From Nematocida homosporus (Eukaryota; Microsporidia), in contig NW_026250677.1 of the NCBI RefSeq assembly GCF_024244095.1, positions 17,141 through 81,140 on the forward strand: DNA of 64,000 nt. The letters run 5' to 3'. Below the pieces are notes generated by a model. It saw only the letters and a program-made list of their open reading frames with translations. It did no database searches and was not told the DNA's origin. Within the stretch, counting starts at the first letter, position 1. The number at the start of each line of letters is the position of its first letter. This document shows, piece after piece, positions 18,528-27,358 of this stretch. The translations under genes and the position numbers were made by a program.

Positions 18528-19592
18528 ATGGAGAGCTACAACCTAGTCAGCAACTACAATGACATTACCATCACAAATGAGATTTCAATAACTATAGCAA
18601 TACTGTATTTAGATATACTGCTATACATGATCGCGAGTATGCTTCTATACACACTTCAGAAGCGGATCCCTCTTAGCAATCCGACCGACACTGGCATTCT
18701 CTATCTATCTTTTGCCGCTTTTATGAGCAATGGGTTTGTTGCAAAGCTAATCTACGGAATTCTGATGACTGAGGGTCTGCTACAAAGAAACCTTATGCAG
18801 GTCATTATCTGTACTCTAACCCAATTCGTTATTATGGGCATTCGCCTCTGGATAACCTTACAACTAGATGAAGGATCAAATGTTGGTTATATTATTATGT
18901 CCGTTACTATTGCTGGCATTGCAGCAGATGCGCTTATTATGCTTTATATAGCTGCCAAACAACGAAAGGAGTTTAGCTGGTTCCATTACAAGATATTTGG
19001 GGCCAACATCGGACAAAATAAGATGTTCTCGATCCGTAAACTGTTAGATCTGGCCTTTAAAACAGGGTTCCAGTTATTCATTTCTATCTGGTTTGTGTCC
19101 TTTTTGATTATGGACATAGGAGCCTCTCTAATCATTGAAACTACCCTCTATATTATACTAATAACAATTTATCAAGTTGATTGCTACGAAATCGTTTTGA
19201 TCAGAATCATTAATATTATGCTCAACTTACTTATGGCGGCTTACCTACTAATTCAGACCATCTTCTTTAACCATTTCGTTCGACCTATGCCTACAGAGGA
19301 AACTAGCATGGCGAGCCATCCTTATCTAGTTATCACAATTCTATTACGACTTGCTGTGCATTTGATATACGTCATCCTTCTTATCACCGATATCTTTTCT
19401 TTCAACAAAGGCATCCTTGTTTATCTGGCCCGGAAACAAAAGAGGAGAAATGCCATCAGCAGCGATGAGGAAGGTGTTAAGGAATGTTCTGATTCTAACC
19501 AAATCCAAACGCACACTAGACCTCAACAATCACTATTGTACGCGCTGTTTAGTAGAGCCAGCCATAGACAAAATCAGGACCAGAAAGAATAG
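18528..19592 (+). CDS. Eight-span membrane protein, family member 3
   Basis: The 354-residue protein begins MESYNLVSNYNDITITNEIS. Its N-terminal third is close to member 1 (LQKRIPLSNPTDTG), whereas its C-terminal tail is close to member 4 (YLARKQKRRNAISSDEE, then QIQTHTRPQQSLLYALF). This mosaic suggests gene conversion within the array. About eight spans are predicted, and the charged Ser/Asp/Glu-rich cytosolic-type tail could carry phosphorylation or sorting signals. Function is unknown. Confidence 0.78.
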   Translation: MESYNLVSNYNDITITNEISITIAILYLDILLYMIASMLLYTLQKRIPLSNPTDTGILYLSFAAFMSNGFVAKLIYGILMTEGLLQRNLMQVIICTLTQFVIMGIRLWITLQLDEGSNVGYIIMSVTIAGIAADALIMLYIAAKQRKEFSWFHYKIFGANIGQNKMFSIRKLLDLAFKTGFQLFISIWFVSFLIMDIGASLIIETTLYIILITIYQVDCYEIVLIRIINIMLNLLMAAYLLIQTIFFNHFVRPMPTEETSMASHPYLVITILLRLAVHLIYVILLITDIFSFNKGILVYLARKQKRRNAISSDEEGVKECSDSNQIQTHTRPQQSLLYALFSRASHRQNQDQKE

Positions 19593-19996
19593 ATTCAACA
19601 GTCCCTAACCCAAAACCATGTGATATGTTAGGTTTAGTATTGGGTTAGTATTGAGTATTGCTTTAAGTATTGCTTTACTTGTTTTGGTCGGGCCATGAAA
19701 CTACAATGTATTTATTGATTTCATCGTTATTTATACTTTATGATCTCCTGATGTTATCATCAAGTACAAATAAGACCTTGTTTGTTATGACCAACTATCT
19801 TCATACTTTGGTATGAACCAATGAGTGACATTTATGTCATACAACAGCTTTAATCACAACTTAACCTAATGATGCCAAAATAGCAACCCAACTAATCCAA
19901 TCCAACTTAACCCAACTCAAAACCCAACCTAACTTAACCCAACTCAACACAAACTCAGAACCTGAAATCAACTACTGTTTTGGGTTTAGTATTGCT
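19593..19996. other. Intergenic region between membrane-family genes
   Basis: It holds a TTGGGTTAGTATT tract at the start, mixed AT-rich sequence (with a TGATGTTATCATCA palindrome near 19750), and CAACTCAAAACCCAACC units before the promoter. No gene is seen. Confidence 0.5.
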
Positions 19997-20078
19997 TCGG
20001 TCAATTCTGACGCCCCCCGCCTAGCACCTTCAATAAGACCAGAATAGGCTTTATATATAGCTGCGTCTTACTTTCGGG
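19997..20078 (+). promoter_or_regulatory. Conserved 82-bp promoter of membrane-family gene 4
   Basis: This is the second copy of the promoter at 18446, keeping the TCGGTCAATTCTGACG block, the CCCCCCGCCTAGCACCT element, the TATATATAG box and the CTTTCGGG end. Upstream of position 19997 the two loci do not match, so the duplicated or converted unit begins here. Confidence 0.7.
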
Positions 20079-21131
20079 ATGGAGAGCTACAACCTAGTCA
20101 GCAACTACAATGACATTACAATTACCAAAGAGATTTCCTTGACTCTAGCGGCATTGTATTTAGAGATAATGTTTTCCATGACAGCCCAAATGCTTCTATA
20201 CGCCGTTCCACCGCGAGTTCAGCTCTCCCCTACCGTAAGAATAGACGTACGCTACTTTTCCCTAACAACATTTATAAGCAATGGGTTTATCGCAAAGCTA
20301 ATCTACGGAGTTTTGATGACTGAAGGACTCCTACAAAGAAACCTTATGCAGGTTATTGCTTGTACTCTAACCCAGTTTGTTATTATGGGTATTCGCCTCT
20401 GGATAACCCTAACGCTAGATACAGGATCAGATGTGCGTTATGCTGTTTTGGCTTTTAATATTGCTGGCATCGCATCAGATGCGCTTATTATGTTGTACAT
20501 AGTTGCCAAACAGCGAAAGGAGTTCAGTTGGTTCCACTATAAGACCTTTGGAGCCAACATTAAACAGAACAACATGTTTTCAATTCGCAAACTCCTAACC
20601 TTATCTTTTAAAACCGGATTCCAGCTGTTTATGTCGATCTGGATTGTGTCATTTTTGATTATGGATATTGGAACTTCTCTAATCATAGAAACCATTCTCT
20701 ATGTGGCTATGATAACAATCTATCAAGTTGATTGCTATGAGATTTTCTCGATCAGGATCATTAATATTATACTCAATATACTATTGGCAGTTTATCTACT
20801 AACCCAGATCATTTTCTTTCGGGATATTGTTCGCCCAGACCCAACAGACATACAAGATCCAGAAATTTATCCTTATCTAATCATTACAATCATACTGCGA
20901 ATTGCAGTGCATTTGGCATACACCACTCTTCTTATCACCGATATCTTTTCCTTCAACAAAGGCATCCTTGTTTATCTGGCCCGAAAACAAAAGAGGAGAA
21001 ACGCCATCAGCAGCGATGAGGCCGATGCTAAGGAAGATTCTGATTCTGGCCAAATCCAAACGCACACTAGACCTCAACAATCACTACTCTACGCACTATT
21101 TACTAGGCAAAGTCAGACCCAAAAGGAATAA
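20079..21131 (+). CDS. Eight-span membrane protein, family member 4
   Basis: The 350-residue protein begins MESYNLVSNYNDITITKEIS. Predicted spans are at about 21-43, 61-81, 88-111, 118-140, 176-196, 200-220, 228-248 and 262-288, with a basic loop at 141-165 and an acidic/basic tail from about 300. The region at about 45-62 differs sharply from members 1 and 3 (PPRVQLSPTVRIDVRY) but resembles member 2 in pattern (MRVRFYPTADIETHY). This again suggests reassortment of segments among paralogues. Function is unknown. Confidence 0.78.
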   Translation: MESYNLVSNYNDITITKEISLTLAALYLEIMFSMTAQMLLYAVPPRVQLSPTVRIDVRYFSLTTFISNGFIAKLIYGVLMTEGLLQRNLMQVIACTLTQFVIMGIRLWITLTLDTGSDVRYAVLAFNIAGIASDALIMLYIVAKQRKEFSWFHYKTFGANIKQNNMFSIRKLLTLSFKTGFQLFMSIWIVSFLIMDIGTSLIIETILYVAMITIYQVDCYEIFSIRIINIILNILLAVYLLTQIIFFRDIVRPDPTDIQDPEIYPYLIITIILRIAVHLAYTTLLITDIFSFNKGILVYLARKQKRRNAISSDEADAKEDSDSGQIQTHTRPQQSLLYALFTRQSQTQKE

Positions 21132-21540
21132 ACCCAACCGGTCCTAAATCAATATCATGTGGTTAGTATTGAGTGACGTCAATGTTTGGTTATTTAAAGT
21201 GGAATGTCCTATTGTCAAAACGGCACCACACCAACTAACCAACCAATTTAACCGCAATCAATCTAGACCATAGTATGAAAGTCAATACACACACACTCTA
21301 ACCCATTTTATAACCTAACCTAAATCAACCACATCTTATCTTAATCCAATAATAACCATATTTTAACTTAACCACATCTTAACTCATCTTAACTTAATCC
21401 TATCTTATCTTAACTCATCTTAACTCAACCTAACTCATCTTAACCACATCTCAACCTAACTCAACCTAACTTAACCCAACCACATCCTCTCCTAACTCAT
21501 CTTAACCCAACCACATCTCCTCCTAACTCAATCTACACAT
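21132..21540. repeat. C-rich low-complexity flank of 5S rRNA, block duplicated at 60290
   Basis: Positions about 21300-21540 are CTTAACTCATCTTAACC and AACCACATC units. The last 70 bases before the 5S gene are almost identical to those before the second 5S gene. No protein gene is seen. Confidence 0.6.
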
Positions 21541-21654
21541 GTGCGGCCATATGCTCGGGTAAGCACCGGATCCCGTTCGATCTCCGAAGTTAAGCCCGTG
21601 ACAGCCTTGATAGTACTGCGATGGGTGACCGCGTGGGAACACAAGGTGCTGCAC
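21541..21654 (+). rRNA. 5S ribosomal RNA, copy 1
   Basis: The 114-base gene has recognisable 5S features: GTGCGGCCATA at the 5' end pairing with the GCTGCAC 3' end, the CCGTTCGATCTCCGAAGTTAAG core that includes the internal promoter A box, and the GGGTGACCGCGTGGGAA region. It is identical to the copy at 60356. Transcription is by RNA polymerase III. Confidence 0.97.
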
Positions 21655-21659
21655 TTTTT
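21655..21659 (+). terminator. RNA polymerase III terminator, 5S copy 1
   Basis: A run of five T residues starts immediately after the last paired base of the 5S rRNA. Confidence 0.85.
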
Positions 21660-21814
21660 GTTCTCCTCTTCGACTCCCCAACTCTACCTCCTATTCTAAT
21701 ATTAACTTAATCCCACCCCCTCTAATCCTAAACTAAACTTCTAATAAACTCAGTCTTTATTACTAACCCAATACTTTACTCAAACTATACTTTACTTTAC
21801 TCACCCCAAATTTC

Positions 21815-22024
21815 ATGACCCGTGTTCGCTTTGTGGTTCCTTTTCCAACCCCATGCCTTAACTGTGCCATGACTACTCCCCAGGGCAAGAAGATCTATGC
21901 CAAGAAATCTTCAACTACTACCCAGGGTGTTACTATCTACTCCTTCTCTTTTAAGTGCCCGGGATGCCAACACTCTCTAGTTATAGAAACAGACCCCTTT
22001 AATGGAGTGTATAAACAAGTTTAA
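21815..22024 (+). CDS. Minimal Yju2/CWC16-family zinc protein (splicing factor-like)
   Basis: The 69-residue protein has paired cysteines CLNC (14-17) and CPGC (48-51). Around them, RVRFVVPF, GKKIYAKK, YSFSFKC and IETDPFNGVY match the N-terminal zinc core of Yju2/CCDC94 proteins (MAPFNMRC..C, GKKFNARKE, FRFYIKC..C, FKTDPENTDY). Family members act in the spliceosome around the first catalytic step and are usually several hundred residues long. Here only the zinc core remains, so either it is drastically reduced or it has another RNA-binding role. It lies 160 bp after the 5S gene. Confidence 0.65.
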   Translation: MTRVRFVVPFPTPCLNCAMTTPQGKKIYAKKSSTTTQGVTIYSFSFKCPGCQHSLVIETDPFNGVYKQV

Positions 22025-22088
22025 CCCAATCTAGTAGATAAGATAGTTTATTATAGTAAGTAGCTGGTAATAATCAATAAACAGCCGT

Positions 22089-22337
22089 TTACTTGTTCTT
22101 CTTCTGAATATGACTGGCTATTGCCTGCTCAATATCTCTGAGCCTTTCTAAACGAATGAGAGTGCACTGTTCAATGCATTTCTTCTCCTTCTTGTTAAGA
22201 GGATGGGCTATAGTGCTTACGCACTTGTTAAAGCACTCTTCGGTTGTTTCTTCAAAGAAGGCAGTTACTTCAGGATCTCCCGGCCTCCGTTGTATCCAGT
22301 TCATTACTCGCCGCAGCATAAAAATAACAGGTCTCAT
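22089..22337 (-). CDS. Small Tim chaperone (Tim8/9/10/13 family)
   Basis: The 82-residue protein has the twin CX3C signature (Cys35/Cys39 and Cys54/Cys58) with helices on both sides, FFEETTEECFNKCV and KEKKCIEQC. Small Tims are intermembrane-space chaperones that carry hydrophobic proteins between the outer and inner membranes of mitochondria. In a microsporidian this would be in the mitosome. The CX3C spacing (14 residues between pairs) is normal. I cannot say which Tim it is. It lies 8 bp downstream of the Ulp1 gene on the same strand. Confidence 0.8.
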   Translation of the reverse strand: MRPVIFMLRRVMNWIQRRPGDPEVTAFFEETTEECFNKCVSTIAHPLNKKEKKCIEQCTLIRLERLRDIEQAIASHIQKKNK

Positions 22338-22345
22338 TGGATATA

Positions 22346-22906
22346 CTAGTCGGAAAGAGTCTCTTGCTCCTTTTCGGCTTCTTCACTGGCCAGCTGTTCT
22401 TCGCGCATTAGCTTGATGAACTCGGCTGGAACCGGTTGAAATAGTCTATGTATCTTCTTGCTTACAAGGCAGCCGGTGTAGTAAAGAGTGTAAATCCCAC
22501 AATCACTGGAGTTAGTCTGCTGCACGACAGATTCGTTATAAAGAACGACTTCCACTCCAGAATGTTGCAGGAGTATCTTAGAGACTTCCTTATGATAGGG
22601 CCTTAATGGGTCTAGGACCACGCCCAGGCCTAGCTTAGGATAAACCACCGATAAAGACCAATGGTGGTTGCTAAACAAAGGAATAATCATGCGCTGGATA
22701 GTATCAATGGGTATTTTGGCCAGCCATTCTGAAATTCGCAACATTCCTGAGCTCTTAAGCGACTCGAAATAAAAGGTGCTAACCAGCAGAGTATGGGGTG
22801 TTTCGCCGTCTTTAAGAGGATATCCGAGCATGGCAACCCCTGGCGTGTTGTTAGAAAAGCACTTAAGCACCCGATTTATCGTTGTGTCACAGAGCCATTT
22901 ATGCAT
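22346..22906 (-). CDS. Ulp1-type SUMO/ubiquitin-like protease (peptidase C48)
   Basis: The 186-residue protein contains the complete C48 triad: His82 in NHHWSLSVV, Asp99 in LDPLR, and Cys136 in TNSSDCGIY, with the oxyanion Gln at about 130. Ulp1/SENP enzymes process SUMO precursors and remove SUMO from proteins. The protein is only the catalytic domain, without the long N-terminal targeting region of larger Ulps. It is divergent from the Ctf8-like gene, with 16 bp between the two ATG codons. Confidence 0.9.
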   Translation of the reverse strand: MHKWLCDTTINRVLKCFSNNTPGVAMLGYPLKDGETPHTLLVSTFYFESLKSSGMLRISEWLAKIPIDTIQRMIIPLFSNHHWSLSVVYPKLGLGVVLDPLRPYHKEVSKILLQHSGVEVVLYNESVVQQTNSSDCGIYTLYYTGCLVSKKIHRLFQPVPAEFIKLMREEQLASEEAEKEQETLSD

Positions 22907-22922
22907 TAGAGATTTTTACGGG

Positions 22923-23183
22923 ATGCGCTTTGTAATCGATCCCTCTAGTCTAGCTAAAGTGGAAATTCTTGAATTCAACGGCGAGTTTGAGATTCCAGAA
23001 GAACTATCCATGCGGGCAACTAAGGATCCAGAAAGAGTTTATTTTACCTCGTCATACATTGAGGGTACCCCTCAAAACAAGCCCAAATCACTCATCTTTC
23101 AAAGAGAAAATGACGGCTTAGTGCTTTTTGGTATGGCCGATAAGCATATCTCGTTTAACAAGCCACCAAGGTATATCATATAA
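22923..23183 (+). CDS. CTF8: Ctf8-like subunit of the alternative clamp loader
   Basis: I take the ATG at 22923, because upstream codons of the frame overlap the divergent Ulp1 gene. The 86-residue protein has KVEILEFNGEFEIP near its start, VYFTSSYIEGT in the middle and LVLFGMADKHISFNKPPRYII at the end. These parallel the three blocks of Ctf8 (VLMELQGEIE, LIVGHHILYGK, LVTALIKDKILFKTRPKPII). Ctf8 works with Ctf18 and Dcc1 in loading PCNA and in sister-chromatid cohesion. The match is by motif order and not by high identity, so a small beta-barrel protein of another complex remains possible. Confidence 0.6.
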   Translation: MRFVIDPSSLAKVEILEFNGEFEIPEELSMRATKDPERVYFTSSYIEGTPQNKPKSLIFQRENDGLVLFGMADKHISFNKPPRYII

Positions 23184-23672
23184 GATTAAATTAGTATTCA
23201 GTTAGTGTGAAATACCAAATTGGGTTAGTATGTCAAACCCAAGTTCTGGTACTATCTATCCAGAGGTATAATTAGACTCTTTAAACCAGAAATTAGAAGG
23301 TTGTAAGATAAGTGGGACATAGTTAATCTTATTTCCACCTACGCCAGTACTAACCCAATAACTTAATCTTAAATCTGTTGTTTTTAAATAAAGACCTTTG
23401 ATTAGTATTTCGACTTATAAAAATCTAAACATAACCCAATCTAATTTGAAAACAAACTCAACTTAAACTAAATTTCAAATTCAAATTCAGATTCAAATTT
23501 AGATTCAAATTCAGATTTAGATTCAGATTCAAATCAATCTAAATCTAACACAAGACAACTCAATACCAATTCAACCTAACACAAACCCTATTACACAACC
23601 CAATACCAACTCAATACCAACACAATACCAAGCCAATACTGCAGTACATATTTTGGCCAACTGCTAATTTTG
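23184..23672. repeat. Intergenic region with TTCAAATTCAGA repeats
   Basis: Positions 23471-23550 are a near-perfect run of six-base units of the form ATTCAA/ATTCAG/ATTTAG. CAATACCAACTCAATACC units follow up to about 23640. No gene is seen. Confidence 0.6.
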
Positions 23673-25454
23673 ATGCAAAGAGAGAGTAGCGGTCGTAAAG
23701 AGTTGAGGCGTAAAGAAGGCGCAGAGCGGCTTTTAGAATACTATACGGGAATCTTGGGTGAGTGCGGTGCTGTGATTGAGAAGTTGAAAGAACCGTTGCC
23801 AATCACTTTTAGAGTGATTCCTGGGCCATGGGGAGATATTATTAGTGCTGAGGCCGAAAGAAATCGATTGGTTCGAAGACTACCTTGGGGAGAGAGGATC
23901 TATGAAGTTTGCTTATCTAGAAAAGACTTAACCGGTAAGGGGATTCGCACTAACCAGCATAGTTTAGATAAAGATGACTTGATGCAAATTAGTCAGTTTC
24001 TTAGAACGTTCTGTGAAAGCTCGTTGATCACTCGGCAAGAGGCAGTTTCAATGATTCCTGTTTATGCCTTGGAGATAGAGCCAAACTCAATCGTTTTGGA
24101 TATGTGCGCATCGCCTGGTTCTAAATCATCTCAAATCTTGGAGTCGCTAGGACCAGATGGAGTGGCTCTTTGCAATGACGTGAACACACGACGAGTCGAC
24201 CAGCTAATCAAGCAAACCAAACGATTTGGGCACCCCGGGCTCCTTGTGTCGTGCAACGATGCTACCATGTACCCTCACCCCGGAGTTGTGCCCAATAGAG
24301 TACTATGCGATGTGCCCTGTTCAGGAGACGGCACACTCAGAAAGAATCCCCATATCTTTGAGACGTGGTCGTCTAAAGAGGCTTTAGGTCTTTTCAAAGT
24401 TCAGAAGAAGATTATCAGACGGGGCTTCGATTTATTAGCCGAAAACGGCATTCTTGTTTACTCGACTTGCTCCTTGAACCCGATCGAAAATGAACTAGTT
24501 ATCATGAGTCTGCTTGCCGAACGGCCTCAGGCCAAAATCGTCCCATTTGATATTGAAGGTCTGATTGCCCGTGACGGTCTCTCTGAATCGGCTATCCGAG
24601 CCGCCATTACTCTATCAGCTGGTGACCAAGAAATGCAAACTCTCCCCTACCACCCCAGCATTAAGAACTGCCGAAGAGTCCTTCCTAACGATCAAAACAC
24701 CGGCGGATTCTTTATCACCAAAATCCGAAAGCAGCCAGCACCAACCACTACTACCACAACAAACTCCCTAGCCAATGCAACCACTACATTGCCTACCACT
24801 ACATTGCCTACCACTCCACAGTCCCCCATTAACCCAGCCACCGCCTCGACTACTCCAATTAGAGGAGAAAAGAGCATCGAAGAGTCTTACCTCTTTATGG
24901 TTGATGCGGCCAAAAGAGAAGAGATAGAAGGGCAGTGGGGAGCAGTTGATACCAATTTAGTTGCCAAAACGGACAAATACAAGAATGTTTATGCTCTTAA
25001 CTCCGTCGGTATGAACATTGCCCAGCGAGCTCCCGGCGCTCTGCGTCTTGTCTTTGCGGGTACTCGTGTCTTCTCCCTCTTTTGGAAGACCAAAGACAAC
25101 CAAGAAGAAGGAAAATGGCGAATGACCTGTGAAGGAATTGCCGCAATTGCCCCGCGAACCACTCGGGTCTTCCACACCTCCTATCGCAACATCCTCTCGG
25201 TTTTAGAAGCGGATCAAGAGCTCCCTGAAATCACAAATCAGTTCGGATTGTTTCTGTTAGTTGCTAAGCCTTCCAACCCCAGTTCAAATCCAATAGTTAC
25301 AGTTCCAGTAGCCATTAAAGGATCGCATGTGGAGGTTCTTATTGAGAAGATTCAAAGACGAACCCTCACCGCCGCCCTCAGGCTCCTTCTCAAATATGAT
25401 GGCAACCAGCAAGATGCCGCGCAAGTACCCGCTGCCGCCAAAACATCTATATAA
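23673..25454 (+). CDS. NCL1: tRNA (cytosine-5) methyltransferase, Trm4/NSUN2-like
   Basis: The 593-residue protein starts at the ATG at 23673. It has RQEAVSMIPVYAL leading into the SAM-binding motif DMCASPGSKSSQ (143-154), the PCSGDG motif with Cys216, and the STCSLNPIENE motif with Cys266. These are the release and nucleophile cysteines of RsmB/NOP2/NSUN m5C methyltransferases. The order and the eukaryote-type spacing favour Trm4/NSUN2, which methylates several tRNA positions in the nucleus. A Thr-rich low-complexity linker (about 352-390) contains a duplicated TTLPTTTLPTT unit before a C-terminal domain. Confidence 0.9.
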   Translation: MQRESSGRKELRRKEGAERLLEYYTGILGECGAVIEKLKEPLPITFRVIPGPWGDIISAEAERNRLVRRLPWGERIYEVCLSRKDLTGKGIRTNQHSLDKDDLMQISQFLRTFCESSLITRQEAVSMIPVYALEIEPNSIVLDMCASPGSKSSQILESLGPDGVALCNDVNTRRVDQLIKQTKRFGHPGLLVSCNDATMYPHPGVVPNRVLCDVPCSGDGTLRKNPHIFETWSSKEALGLFKVQKKIIRRGFDLLAENGILVYSTCSLNPIENELVIMSLLAERPQAKIVPFDIEGLIARDGLSESAIRAAITLSAGDQEMQTLPYHPSIKNCRRVLPNDQNTGGFFITKIRKQPAPTTTTTTNSLANATTTLPTTTLPTTPQSPINPATASTTPIRGEKSIEESYLFMVDAAKREEIEGQWGAVDTNLVAKTDKYKNVYALNSVGMNIAQRAPGALRLVFAGTRVFSLFWKTKDNQEEGKWRMTCEGIAAIAPRTTRVFHTSYRNILSVLEADQELPEITNQFGLFLLVAKPSNPSSNPIVTVPVAIKGSHVEVLIEKIQRRTLTAALRLLLKYDGNQQDAAQVPAAAKTSI

Positions 25455-25711
25455 GACTGGACACACTAGAGAATAAAGAGCAGCCAGCGTGCACCCAACA
25501 AGCTTTTCCCATAGACAATACATCCGCACTTATTTCATACAAATCAGTTGTCATCGCTTTTATTTACCGTCTGAGAATGTAACAGACCTGGGATTGGGTT
25601 AGGTTGGGTTAGGGATGGTGGGATCAAGTAAAAGTAGAACCAAGTACTTCCAGGCGCAAGGTCTACTTCTATTTGATTTCATCATAAAGTTAGGAGAGGG
25701 TTGGGTTGGTA

Positions 25712-27358
25712 TTAGGTTGAGCCGAACATAAGCATGGAAGAAGAGTCGGACATATATGCAGAATCGCCATATACAAGTTGGTCGTATAGCTCCACACGCT
25801 CGTTATGATCAATTGTCCGCTGTGTTTCAGCTAGTTTCTTATCACTTTCCAGAGGGCTGGCGGACAGATAACGTATGTAATCGCGACGGACCATCGCTTG
25901 GGCTAGAATTTCCAACTCCGCCTGAAACCTGAGGAATTGCTTAAGGTCATCGTTAGGAATGAGTTGTTCGAGCTCAGAAAGCGTCTTTGGAGTGTATGCC
26001 GGATCATTGGGCGCGGGCAGGGCGGGAGGAATGCCTCGGCTTTGATCAAGCCGTCGCTTTTGAGCCTCCGATTCTTGATCAGCATATTCACAAAGCCAGC
26101 CCAGGAGTTGACGTCTTTCCTTTGGTGTGTGTTGTGACATGTACTCGTGCAGGATCGGGTATTCTGCTCCAATACTCACCTTAAGGGCATCAGCTAACCG
26201 CCAATCAATTCGGCACGTGAGACAATCTTTGCGCGGACAGTTATTCAGGTCATCGTACTTGCTTGGTTTGCAGTTAACACATTCCTTTTCCATGCACATG
26301 CGAGTAGACTTCTTCTTGTTCATTGGAACGGATGTATCAGGGGGTAAGATCAGCGGGGTTGGTGAAGGATTTACTGAACTGGAGAGGGCTAGTTCATTGA
26401 TAGTCGGCGAAAGTTTGGCCAAAGCTGAAGGGTTTTGCTCTTTAGGGTCGGAGATAGGTGTAAGTGCGGATGTATGATCTGTTAAACAGGGACTAGGCTT
26501 AGTATTGGGGCCAGGAGCAGATTTAGGTTTTTTGGAAGGTGTCGTGCGGCTATGAGATGAATTGTGCCCACGCTTAGATCGGGTACTAGGAGGATTAGGC
26601 GGGCAACAATTGCTATATGTGGGCGCGGGTGTAGGCGTAGCGAATTGAGGCACTGGCCCATAGTTAGGATAGTATGAAGCCATAGGCATTCCCGGCGCCG
26701 GCGTAGGCATATATTGAAGGCACTTACTGCATTGAGAAACAAGACGGCTATTGCGACAATTGACACAATTACAGTCCTTTCGGCTTGCTTGGCACGTATC
26801 GCAAGGACACTGCGTGTGTGCAGAGCGCATACTTTGACAAGAAGAACAATAACATCTCCCACGGGTTTCAAGACAGTCGATGCATCCGCATAACGGTTTA
26901 GACTTCTTTTCGGTAGCTTTACGGCTAGGTTTAGTGCTAGTGTCTTTTGCATCCCTTACTTCCTGACTGTTTACTTCCTGGCTGGCTGCATCCATCAGCG
27001 CACTAGTGGGACCTTCCTCTTCTGAATGTAAATCTGGCTGGCTACATACATCCTCATTTTTCTCATCGGGACCTTTCCAAGCCCCTTTTGGAAGGTATCC
27101 TTGCTTGTCAAGGTAAGGAAGAATGACGTTATCCCGAAGACCCAAAAACAAAGCCTGAGAAACAATCAAGCACATTAGAAGGGGTTTAATCCACGGACTC
27201 TTCTTGTTATATACCACCACTAAGACCAGAAAAACCACAGACTCCACAATTATAGCCTTTTTGACCATACCATTGACCGAATTGTTAGACAAGATAGCAA
27301 CGAGGGCAAGACACGGAATCATATCGAAGACATTTACTCCTTTATCTGAATACTTCAT
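25712..27358 (-). CDS. Membrane protein with Cys-rich cluster, unknown
   Basis: The 548-residue protein has predicted membrane segments at about 12-25, 34-48 and 57-73. A Cys-rich cluster spans about 153-214 (CGCIDCLETRGRCYCSSC, CPCDTCQASRKDCNCVNC, CSKC), then a long Pro/Ser-rich linker. A second Cys group, CVNC...CPRKDCLTC, lies near 365-387, and a helical charged C-terminus follows. The cysteine pairs look like several small metal-binding knuckles. I recognise no family. A milder CNCEKCNC cluster is also present in the insulinase-like protein at 57064, probably by convergence. Confidence 0.7.
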   Translation of the reverse strand: MKYSDKGVNVFDMIPCLALVAILSNNSVNGMVKKAIIVESVVFLVLVVVYNKKSPWIKPLLMCLIVSQALFLGLRDNVILPYLDKQGYLPKGAWKGPDEKNEDVCSQPDLHSEEEGPTSALMDAASQEVNSQEVRDAKDTSTKPSRKATEKKSKPLCGCIDCLETRGRCYCSSCQSMRSAHTQCPCDTCQASRKDCNCVNCRNSRLVSQCSKCLQYMPTPAPGMPMASYYPNYGPVPQFATPTPAPTYSNCCPPNPPSTRSKRGHNSSHSRTTPSKKPKSAPGPNTKPSPCLTDHTSALTPISDPKEQNPSALAKLSPTINELALSSSVNPSPTPLILPPDTSVPMNKKKSTRMCMEKECVNCKPSKYDDLNNCPRKDCLTCRIDWRLADALKVSIGAEYPILHEYMSQHTPKERRQLLGWLCEYADQESEAQKRRLDQSRGIPPALPAPNDPAYTPKTLSELEQLIPNDDLKQFLRFQAELEILAQAMVRRDYIRYLSASPLESDKKLAETQRTIDHNERVELYDQLVYGDSAYMSDSSSMLMFGST

